A stretch of 64,000 bases of DNA, from the NCBI GenBank assembly GCA_030278955.1, contig JAOANR010000002.1, positions 11,645,982-11,709,981 of the forward strand, in the 5' to 3' direction. This document shows positions 24,077-33,453 of this stretch, one piece after another. Made by a program: the position numbers and the translations under genes. Under the pieces are notes generated by a model. It had not been told where the DNA came from, ran no database searches, and saw only the letters and a list, made by a program, of their open reading frames with translations. This DNA is from Hygrophila difformis (taxonomy: Eukaryota; Streptophyta; Magnoliopsida; Lamiales; Acanthaceae). Positions within the stretch are counted from its first letter, which is position 1, and each line of letters opens with the position of its first letter.

Positions 24077-25483
24077 TTGGCTTTCGAAGAGTTTTCTCAG
24101 TTAAAGGGTTTTCTGTATTATGGGAACAAATTGTGTATACCAAAAGGGTCCATCAGAGAACTTCTAATTTCTGAAGCACATTCCGATGACATGATAGGTC
24201 ACTTTGGTAGAATTGCCACAATGAATGATTTGACAGAACGTTTCCACTGGCCAGGGATCGAGAAATGGGTCGCTTATTTTATCAGCAAGTGCATCACATG
24301 CCTGCGTGCCAAGTCGACAGCAAAGCCACATGGACTGTATCAAGCATTGCCTATACCAGAGGGACCCTGGATTGAATTGTCCATGGACTTTGTCTTAGGA
24401 CTAGCTCGTACGGCCAGAGCGAAAGATTCCATTTTTGTGGTAGTTGACAGATTTTCGAAGATGGCACACTTTATCCCCTGTGCCAAAACAAATGGTGCAC
24501 ACCATGTCGCCAAATTATTTTTCAAAGAGGTTGTAAGACTGCATGGTGTCCCAAGGACCATTGTCTCCGACAGATATGCCAAATTTGTAAGCTACTTTTG
24601 GAAATCTCAGTGGGCAGAAATTGGAACAAGACTGCTGTTCTCCACTGCATATCATCCCCAGACAGACGGCCAAACCGAAGCAGTTAACCGAGTATTGGGA
24701 AACTTGCTTAGAGTAATAACTGCTTCAAGTAGTAAGAGCTGGGATGAATGCTTGCCCTATATTGAATTTGCATATAATAGACACGTACACAGTGCCACAC
24801 ACGTCACCATTTGAGGTTGTGTACGGGTTTAATCCACTGACGCCACTGGATTTACTGCTATTGCCTCGCAATGAGCATCTTAATACTAATGGCAGGAACA
24901 GGGCAACAGCAATAAAGGAGATGCATAGGGATGTGCGAGACAGTCTGACCAAAGCAGCCGAGGCTATGCCAAGTATAACAACCGAGGAAGAAAGGAGCTA
25001 AAGCTAAATCCTGGCGATTGGGTGTGGCTAAACTGGAAGAAAGAACGGTTTCCTGCCAGCCGACGCAATAAATTGTCTCCGAGAGGAGATGGGCCTTTTA
25101 AAGTCTTAGAACAGATTAATAACAGCGCATATAAACTTCAATTATCTGATGAATACGGTCATATTAATCATGTCTTTAATGTTGCAGATCTGAACCTGTT
25201 CGAGAGGGATGAGGAAGATTCTGATCGGTTGATGGCTCAACCTCCCCAAGGGGGTGGGGATGGCATGGAAGCCGGAACGAGGACCCTATTAATCCCAACA
25301 TTTCCCGAAGGCCCGGTATCAAAATTGCTGACAAAGAAGTTCGTGACCAGAATTGCGGAGCTGTTGAACCGGAGATTTGAAGAGGAGCTGTTGAAAGCCA
25401 AAGCCGGGAAAATGGGCCTGAAGCTGCTGATCCAAAATGAAGACCCCGGACCCACTTCAATGGATCCGGGCATACATCAGTAA
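24077..25483 (+). pseudogene. Element G integrase, frameshifted
   Basis: The frame 24077-24814 covers the zinc-binding part (H...H, CITC near 24295) and the catalytic core: MDFVLGLA for the first Asp, SDRYAKF for the second, and HPQTDGQTEAVNR with the Glu. A frameshift at about 24810 interrupts the core end, and the C-terminal part resumes at 25022 (ERFPASRRNKLSPRGDGPFKVLE). No chromodomain is evident in the tail to 25483. Confidence 0.88.
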
Positions 25484-25637
25484 TCAATGTGCATCCGGAA
25501 TGTCGATCGCCGGAATCGTGACCGGAACCCCCACCGGAACCCTGCCGGAGATTGAACATTTAATAAACTTGTATTTCAGTTTCAACAAGTGCATGCATGC
25601 ACGTGAATATATTAAACAAGTGAAAGCAAACCATTCG
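25484..25637 (+). other. Element G 3' end / possible LTR start
   Basis: No gene is seen. It contains GCATGCATGC at about 25590. I could not match it to the region upstream of gag, so the right LTR is either lost or too diverged. Confidence 0.3.
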
Positions 25638-26000
25638 TACGACGCCAGGCGACCTTTACGACGCCAGCCATAACGTACGACGCTAGACTCAGCTAGCGTC
25701 GTAGGACGTTCACGTCGTTCGGAGGAGATCCAGCACCCACGACGCCAATCTTCATCTACGACGCCAACCTAGTTCCGCGTCGTAGACCACGACGCCAACT
25801 TAGCTCCGCGACGTAGACCTTGGATCACGTCATCAACTCAGCCAGGTGATCCTACGACGCTATCCTCCACCTATGACGCCAGGCATGTTCCATGTCGTAG
25901 CCGAGGACCGCGTCGTCCACTCTGCCGAGGACCCCTATGACGACAAACTCCTTACGACGCCAGTCCAGCTCCACGTCGTCGACTCGTTTGGCGTCGTAAC
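25638..26000. repeat. FFRR array with ACGACGCC / GGCGTCGT half-sites (right)
   Basis: About twenty half-sites occur in 360 bp. Good forward-forward-reverse-reverse groups are near 25853-25918 and 25935-26000; others have three forward or one reverse. The half-site is the same as in 18618-19046, while the sequence between sites differs. A TATA box follows about 75 bp downstream. Confidence 0.82.
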
Positions 26001-26394
26001 CTGTCCAGATTAGGGTTTTCATTGCTTGTTTAATTCCTAACTTGGATTGTTGATTCCTTTGTAATTTCGGATGCCTATATATAGACCATCCTTGACATTG
26101 TATCATTTAACCTTTTGATGATATAAACAAAAATTGAGTGATTGTTTCTCTTTGGTTTCATCCGAGAGCTTCAAAGGGTTCATCCATGAGTTTCCACCAT
26201 TGTTGGATCCTCCTTTCGAGCTTGGAGGTGTGCTCGATCGTATAGACGCCATAAGGATTAACGAAAGAGGGATTAGGCGGTGCAATCGTGCACAATCGAG
26301 TCCGATTTTGTGTTTTCCAAAACGGTAGCCTTCATCTATCCTTTTTTCCTTTATTTTGTTTTGTGTTTGATAATCAATTCCAATACCGATCCAT
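26001..26394 (+). promoter_or_regulatory. TATA-containing region downstream of the right array
   Basis: CCTATATATAGACC at about 26074-26087 is a good plant TATA box, in the same position relative to its array as in the element A LTR. The sequence that follows has no long conserved frame and contains TGCAATCGTGCA at 26280-26291. It is probably the promoter and 5' part of an LTR whose remainder was lost where the pararetrovirus fragment begins. Confidence 0.45.
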
Positions 26395-27120
26395 GGCAGG
26401 TTAGTTTGGCATCATCACCACGTTTGCTACTAAATAATATAGGCATTAACCTGTTGAATGTCTTTTCTCTGCGCAACACCTTTATCTCATTTCCACAACT
26501 TGTGGTAAATATTAACAAATTTCTTTTGTTATCTTGAACATATTTTGTAAGGGATTGTATGAAATTATTACCTAATAAATCCGCTCATGTATCATGAAAG
26601 TAAATAGGAGGCATTTTTACTTTATACCAAGGTGTACCAAATGCTCCTCCAATCATGATATTGGCCTATTGAATACCCTTATTTAGTACTAAGATTTTTT
26701 GGAAAAAATCTCTTCGTGCAATAATAGGTAACAATTCCATAGCTTCGCTAGGGAAAACTCCTTGTTTTTCCGTGCAAATACCTGAACCTGAATCAATATA
26801 AGCTGCAAAATATTCCGACTTATATTGTTCGTATATTATCCCTACTGAGATATAAATCGAAAATGGGCTTGTCCTTTAATTCTGATGGTATGACCCTTCA
26901 AATTAAATTCTATTCCATTATCTTTTCTTACCTATGGTTTACGACTTTCGAGAAAACTTAATCCCAAAATCATAACCCCATTGTCTTTTCCGGCGGTGCC
27001 TAAGACTCTGATTTCGTGTCCCGCTATTTCAATTGTTCCTTTATATGTTCCAATTGATGGCTGCTGCAAGTAGTATAAGTAATCACATGGAAAACGGTTA
27101 ATCTTTTCGGTGATGTCAAA
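26395..27120 (-). pseudogene. Endogenous pararetrovirus: aspartic protease region
   Basis: Read on the minus strand, YIDSGSGIC (DSG at 26786-26794) followed by a VFPSEAM-type motif and a LLGNNF motif match caulimovirid proteases. Stop codons interrupt it in several places. The reverse transcriptase that should follow, to the left, is absent: homology stops at about 26395. The protease would process the viral polyprotein; this copy is defective. Confidence 0.75.
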
Positions 27121-28010
27121 TATTACTCGTATTTCTTTCCATCATTCAGGGCATTTAATCTTTATATTATCTACCCCAATGGATTGAGGAGTTAGATCTT
27201 TGATGAACTCCTTTCCTTTATATGCCATAATTCTGTCTTCCAAAAAAGACATACGGCTTGCGTACTCAATTCTAGCACTCATTGATCGGTCTAGAATTGG
27301 ATGATCTCTTATCTGTATGTCTACTCCTCCTAACCTTGGAATCTGGGTAGGATTTGGAGTCATAACTTTAGCAAATTCCTTGAAAATTCTAGGAATTTCT
27401 ATACATTCTTTCCTGAGAAATAAGTTAGAATGATGACTATTGGAAAGGCATAAGAGATTCTATAAGTTATAGAATATGGTCTGTTCCCTTCTTTCATCAA
27501 ATCTTTTCTTTTGAAATCCTGATGAAGGGTTAGAACTCTGCTAAAATCTTGGTCAGCTAAGTTATAGGAAATTCTGAGAATGTCAAACATTAATTTCCCT
27601 GCATATATATTTCCTACCATAGTCCCAAGAAGACCATCTCTAAGGTTATTGATTCTTCTATCAGTAACTGATAGATGTAATTCAGAATCAATAACTTCTT
27701 TGAAGGTTACCGTAATAACTACTTTGATGGCTCCTATGTGGATCTATTTCATAGTAATGGCAATCTCCTCTTTCATCTTGCTCAATTCCTCAGGAATTTC
27801 TTCTTTAGGAATTAATTGCATATCCATAACATTACAAGTAAGTTCCATAGGAATTGCAAACTCACCTGCACTTACCTTGTAGATGATGTTATGTCTCCTC
27901 TGGTTGAGTCCCATCTGATTAAGTACTCTTCCAATCCCGCCAATTCTGAATCCGTTATATGGGCTGAGGTTGGAATCCTGTCACATTATTCTTTCCATAG
28001 TTCGATTTGA
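27121..28010 (-). pseudogene. Endogenous pararetrovirus: movement protein region
   Basis: The minus strand carries the caulimovirid movement-protein core in recognisable order: IGAIKV near 27735, a D-R-I motif, DGLLGTMVGN near 27620, then a C-terminal region ending at 27142. There is a stop codon just before the core (about 27750) and a frame change near 27370. The family promotes cell-to-cell movement through plasmodesmata; this copy is not intact. Confidence 0.72.
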
Positions 28011-28054
28011 GATCGTCATCCTTGAAAAGAATCCTAACAGGTTTTCAGTGGTTT

Positions 28055-29893
28055 GAATCCCATCCTCTTCAGTCAGACTCGGTTGAAGATCCATCTGAAT
28101 ATGAGTCTGAGTCAGTTCTTAATTCTTCCTCGTAGATGCTTTCATCCGAGGGGATGTCTTCAAACTGATAGACTGGTACCAACTTTCCATGGTAGACCGC
28201 TTCCACGATATCTTCCGTGGCTTCGTACATTCGTATCTCACGATTCTGAGGGCAACGGGTGAGATATGACTTCTGGCTCCACATTTACAACAGTTGCAGT
28301 CTTCGAAACTTTCGTTGGCTCGGGTATGGGCTCGTTTGAACGTTCTTTTTTACGTTGTTCTTCCCATGCTCCTGGATGCTGAGCTAGTTGAGCCTTGGAA
28401 TGAACTCTTCATCGTTTCAGTTCTTTGTCCAGTTTTATTTGTTCTGGCCTTGCTCTTGGACCACCACGCTCTCCTTCTTCGGAATGAGTTCTTCTGAAAC
28501 TCTTGCTGTATGAGCCGCGACTCTTCTTCCTTCTTCTTTCTTCTTCTGATTCTCCTGTAATTGTTGGGAAATCATTATTTTCACAACAAAGAGGAGTTAT
28601 TTTAATTTTACCTCTTAATCTTTTGATGTTCTTTTGGGCTGCTGCCTATTGACACCATTCTCTGAGCTTATCCTTTAAGAAGGACATTTTTCGGGCAATT
28701 GAGTCCACCATACTAGGGGGTATTGTGTACGATTGGATCAACATCGCTCTCCATGGGCTGCAAATTTTTGCAAAGAACATGGGAGATGCTACTTCAGCTG
28801 TCATCTTACTCCAAAAATAGTATTTACAAAACTAGTAGATATATTCGTCTACTGCGCAAATACTTCTTAACTTCATACCCAATTGTGCTTGGGTATAGAC
28901 CTTGATTTTTTCAGTTCTCTATTCTTTAAAATAACCATCTCCTACAAAATGGGTTTTGAATAAGAGGCCAAATCTTTCGCAGATTGTGCTTTTGGACTCT
29001 CCTTCGAGTATTTGCTCTTTTAAAGCCGCCGTGGAGTTTTTCCAGCCCAACTTTTCCGATCCTTTGATACTTAAACTCTATTAGTCTGACAAAGTTTTCT
29101 TTATCGAGATCCAGAGTGGTTGCTGCAATCTTCATTGAAGCTACCCATTCGTCGTCAGCACTTCGATGTTTCGGAAGTCGATAACATCGAGGTTCAGTGT
29201 TATGCCATACGGATTTAATAGTTGTAACATCGTCTTGGCCCACGGTGTAGATTCTGGTGCTCTACTTGCATTCCGTCCCGGGTTTCGTCTTGCATTGAGA
29301 TGCACCCCAGGATACCTGTTTATGTGGAAGTCTTTACTTTCCCTCATTGGGACATCAGGCGGTCCATCGTGGATCATGTTGGATCCTGATTCTTCCGTAT
29401 ACCCCAACTGAAGAACTTTATTAGGTTTCACATTCACTAGATCCATAATCCCAAACTAGGAAAATGATTCTGCAAGTTCTTGTAGATCTGATAGATATGC
29501 CCTGGAAACACTCATTCGACTGTTTTCAGGAGATCGATAATAAGCTATTCTTGTGATTTCTGCTTTGGAACCATAATTGCTTTACCCTTTTGATGTAAAG
29601 CTTGTACGGGTCCGAATGCATCTCTAATATTGGCTTGGTTATTCTTGGAAGATCCAGGAATATCTTTCTACCTTTTCTTGAAATCCGAAATATCAAATTT
29701 TAGATTTAAAATCTTTCTTTAGATCATGAAATAATTTCAAGATCTCATCTATTGTTTGATTCAAGTTATCAATTTTTCCAGGTAAAATCAATACCCGGTT
29801 ACCATAATCTTGAATTTTTTTTTGGATTTCCCTTAGGTCCTGTGAGAACTTAGAGCTATCCGGATCGATTTCTTTCCAATCAGTTCCTCTCAT
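28055..29893 (-). pseudogene. Endogenous pararetrovirus: coat protein region
   Basis: A CNCCKCG...H knuckle lies at about 28260-28300 on the minus strand, preceded by a Lys/Arg-rich block (28420-28560) and followed by an acidic Asp/Ser/Glu tail at 28069-28130. This order, basic region, zinc knuckle, acidic tail, is that of caulimovirid coat proteins. Upstream fragments at 28926-29446 and a coiled-coil N-terminal piece at 29693-29893 fit the same reading order. Several frameshifts and stops are present. Coat-movement-protease order suggests a cavemovirus/solendovirus-like ancestor (inference). Confidence 0.7.
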
Positions 29894-29895
29894 TT

Positions 29896-31246
29896 TTATG
29901 AAAAGAAATCATTTTAATAGTATCTTGTCTCTTGGACAAGTTCAAGAATTTCCTCTGGAAATTTCTAATTTTTATTTCCCAATTTTGGAAATAACTCGTA
30001 GGTTTCAAATTATTTGAATCCATAAAATAATTAAATATTCACCATTAAGAGATAAAATATTATAAATAATATAATTAATATGTTCTTCAATAAAATCTAG
30101 GCTCTAATATTAATTTTCAAGCGCATTGGGTGTCATTTATATAATGAAAAATTAAGTATATTGAGAAAGGACTAAAGTATATAAAGTCAAATTTTCTTGG
30201 GGTATCAATGAAATAAAGAAAAATTTGTTGGGTTCCTTTATTAATTTCAAATAGGTCATATGGCCTAAATTTTACAAAACTGTGTTTGTTATGGCCTGTT
30301 TTCATATTTGTAACTTGTTATGGCCTAAAAGCGGAATAGCCTCTTTGTTATGGCCCTTTTTAATATTTAACTCTCATAAATATGTATACTTGCAACAGCT
30401 CCTCGGTGATCCCTACAATATATATCAATATATTAAACAATATATAGTAAATAGCAAGAACTTGAAAGAACTTCGATGGAATCCTATACATGAACTCCCT
30501 ATTGATAATTTTAGCAATGAAAAATAAACGTAAAAAAAACAAGATTACACAACGGATAAACCCCAAAAATGTACCTTGCAACTGACTTCTAAGCTTGCAC
30601 TCCCGCTAATGAATTCATTTATCTTTCGGTTGCTTCTCTGATTCATTTTTGCTAACTTTGTCACATTAGAGTAAGGATATTCACTCAAAACTTGGTACAA
30701 GCTAGAATTGTTTCTGTAGCCCTGGTCCATTTCTTCATGGTAGATGCTCCCAATAAATTTAAGAAACTTGTTTCTCTTTTGGATTTCCGCAGAATAATCA
30801 GAAGGTTGACCACTACAGATAATAGATGACTATGCCACATGAGAGGATTTAGATGAGTAACAAACCATTTACAAGTAAATATGATTACTGTACAATTAAG
30901 ATTCTAAAAGTATTTATGTAAACGCACTAATCATAGATTTATAAGAACCAACTTTGATTCATAGGTAAAGTCACAGTTCCAATACATCAGGAAAAAATAA
31001 CTAATCATATCTTAAGTCAAAGGACTTGAAGCGAATAATAAATTAACAACAAACAAATTCCCAAGAGAGGACGAAATGAATGTGTAAAAAGAAATGCTTA
31101 AAAACACACACATTGACACATATTCCACAGACAACAAGTCAAGGTTTCAATCCTTTAACCATTGCTAAAATTGTAATTATGGATCCCAGAGACACATTTC
31201 CAGGGAATGAACCAATCTCACACCATTATACATCTCACACACAATT
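29896..31246. other. AT-rich unassigned spacer
   Basis: No supported gene is seen. GTTATGGCC occurs three times between 30290 and 30356. The stretch may be degraded transposon sequence. Near its right end ACACATTTCCAGGGAATGA (31192) is echoed in diverged form after the CACTA element (32765). Confidence 0.5.
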
Positions 31247-31271
31247 ATACACTACAAGAAAAAATCCAATT

Positions 31272-31484
31272 ACCGACCCCAAATACCGACCACCATAGTA
31301 CGAGTCGGATTTACCGACCCCATTACCGACCCCAAAGTGGGGTCGGTAAAATTTGGCCGTTATTGGGCCCAGGGACATTTGAAAACCAAAACACCGACCA
31401 TAATTAATGTGGTCGGCATTACCGACCCCATTACCGACCCCAATTGGGGTTGGTAACAATTACCGACCCCAATTTGGGGTCTGT
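31272..31484. repeat. CACTA left subterminal half-site array
   Basis: About a dozen TACCGACCCC-type sites occur in both orientations, several paired as short palindromes around AAAGTGGGG or AATTGGGG. Such arrays bind the TnpA-type protein in characterised CACTA elements and contain CpG that can be methylated. Confidence 0.85.
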
Positions 31485-31879
31485 ACTTTTTTTCAATTTT
31501 TTTTAAATTTTTTCCATTATTTTATTATTTGGTTTATATTTTTATTAATATTTATTTGATTATTTATATAATTTAATTATTTATTTATTTGGGGCAATTA
31601 ATTATTTATTTATTTATTTTATAATTTAATTATTTATTAATTTAATTACTGAATTAATATTTTATTTAATTAATTTTTTTAAATTTTTTATTAAAATAAT
31701 TTTTATTATTATTTAAATATATCTTAATTTTGAATAATTTTATTTAATTATTTGATTTTAATTTTTTTGATTTAATTAATTTTATTTTATATTTTATTTA
31801 ATTAATAAAATCTTTATTATTTAATTAATTTAATTTTAGTTTATATTTTATATTTCTATTCAATTAACTACAAAAAAAA

Positions 31880-31950
31880 TTAATTTAGCAACCGAATTTT
31901 GCGATCGAACATATTGGGTCGCTATTACCGACCGAATTAGCGACCGAATT
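31880..31950. repeat. CACTA internal variant half-sites
   Basis: Sites of the form AGCGACCGAATT / GGGTCGCTATTACCGACC lie isolated in the AT-rich middle, a variant of the subterminal repeat. They may mark the former edge of another element. Confidence 0.4.
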
Positions 31951-32364
31951 ATTCATATTGATTATTGAATTTTATATTCTATATGTTATTTTTAATTTTT
32001 AATTATGGAATTTAATATTTTTATAAGTTTTTTAATTTAATTAATAATTAATCATATTGATTTCTGTATTCTTAATTTAAATAGTGATTTAATTAATTTT
32101 ACCCATTTAACTAATGAATTATTCTACAATTCATTTAAGTAATATCAATTTTTATACTATTTTTTTAAGTTATTAATTACATATTTATATATAAAAATAT
32201 TATATATATTTAATAAATTACATATGATAACATGAAAAGTTGTGTATCCGGATGGCACGCGCGCGGGTGAGGAATGCACCTCACATGGGTCCGAATCCTC
32301 TCTACAGCATTTGGGGAGGAATTAATATATATGACACGTGGCGGGTTTCCATTGGTGGTGCAAA

Positions 32365-32430
32365 GGGCTAGCCCAGCTGGTTAGGGTTGTGGCTAGGTGA
32401 TGCGAGGTTGTGGGTTCGAGCTCTCCTGAG
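32365..32430 (+). repeat. tRNA-like / SINE-head sequence inside the CACTA element
   Basis: TAGCCCAGCTGG (32369-32380) fits an A box and GGTTCGAGCTC (32413-32423) fits a B box of an RNA polymerase III promoter, with a spacing of 32 bp between them. The rest does not fold as a complete tRNA by eye, so this is more likely a SINE head or tRNA remnant. Confidence 0.5.
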
Positions 32431-32454
32431 CACATTTTATTTCATATAAGAATA

Positions 32455-32725
32455 TTATCGACCCCAAATGGGGTCGGTAATGGGGTCGGTAATTTCAGGT
32501 CCTCGAGGTCCCTAGACCTCGCTTCCCAACCCCAATGTTGGTCGGTAATGGAGTCGGTAATTTTACCGACCCACATGGGGTCGGTAATGGGGTCGGTAAT
32601 CTCCCGACCCCCAAAATCTTTGGTCGGCGCCAGATTACCTACCATCAATTTACCGACCCGGGATTGGGGTCGGTAAACCCGTGGACGACAACCTAGTTAC
32701 CGACCCCATTTTGGGGTCGGTAAAA
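32455..32725. repeat. CACTA right subterminal half-site array
   Basis: GGGGTCGGTAA sites in tandem (for example 32470-32490 and 32577-32600) and opposing TTACCGACCC sites form forward-reverse-reverse and simple palindromic groups up to the terminal inverted repeat. Confidence 0.85.
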
Positions 32726-32746
32726 CGAAATTTTCTTGTAGTGATA

Positions 32747-32882
32747 CATCTGACACATTTCCTAGAGACACATTTCCAAGGAACGAGCACCGTTCATTTT
32801 GTGCAACCTGAGAAAATTGATTGATCACATCTGTCACAATGTTGAAGGAATAGTAAGGAAAGTAAGTTCATTTTTTGCATTG
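32747..32882. other. Spacer with tandem target-site duplication
   Basis: No gene. TTCATTTT-TGCA-GAGAAAATTGATTGAT-ATCTG-CACAA at about 32795-32840 is repeated in the sequence that element C split (32867-32882 joined to 57056-57090). Confidence 0.5.
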
Positions 32883-33218
32883 TGTAACGCCCCGGTTTTT
32901 GGTCACCCAGGTCGGGATGTCACCGCCACACCTCTCTAGCAAGTCACGGTTTCTCCGGGCTCACTAAAGAGATGCAAGACTAGGTATTGCAGTAACATTT
33001 AAAAACCATTCAAGTAGCCCATTCAATATAAGTTCAAAATAAATAGTATAATGCAGCGGAATAATAGTATCTAAGTTTAAGTATTGCAGCGGAAAATGTA
33101 AATAGGGCCAACATGGCCAAAACACGGGTTAAACAAGCCCGTTTATACTATAGTCCAATGCAAAAATAAAAATATTAAATGTTCCCATAAATCCCATGCA
33201 TGTAGTGCTCATGTTCAT
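32883..33218 (-). repeat. Element C left (3') LTR, part 1
   Basis: Matches 54471-54808, starting TGTAACGCCCCGG where the right LTR has TGTAACACCCCGG. It is interrupted at TTCAT by solo LTR D. Confidence 0.92.
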
Positions 33219-33422
33219 TGTAATATCCGAGAAATCGCCATCGAAAATTTAAATCCAAAAATAAAGAATTGGATTTAAATTATTAAAACCGAAATAATTC
33301 CGAGAGAGCGGAATTTATTATTTATCGGAAGATAACAACTCGAAACGAGTTTATCGAATTGTCCCAACAATCACGGATAATTCCCACATTATGATTTTTA
33401 TTTTTGTAGAGAAGGAATCTTA

Positions 33423-33453
<31 letters not shown>

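Larger units (their letters stand above)
31250..32743. mobile_element. Non-autonomous CACTA (En/Spm) transposon
   Basis: The element begins CACTACAAGAAAA (31250) and ends TTTTCTTGTAGTG (32743), a perfect 13-bp terminal inverted repeat, and is flanked by ATA on both sides (31247-31249 and 32744-32746), the 3-bp target duplication of this superfamily. At 1,494 bp it has no transposase and must be moved in trans. Both subterminal regions carry TTACCGACCCC / GGGGTCGGTAA half-sites, the expected transposase-binding repeats. The middle is extremely AT-rich, with a tRNA-like segment near its right side. Perfect TIRs suggest recent activity. Confidence 0.95.

Noticed and set aside
18435..26390. LTR pair flanking element G
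   Set aside because: The two ACGACGCC arrays suggested LTRs, but sequence between and after the half-sites does not match, and I found no PBS or PPT at a shared boundary.
32365..32430. Functional tRNA gene
   Set aside because: A and B boxes are present but no full cloverleaf or acceptor stem could be formed by eye.
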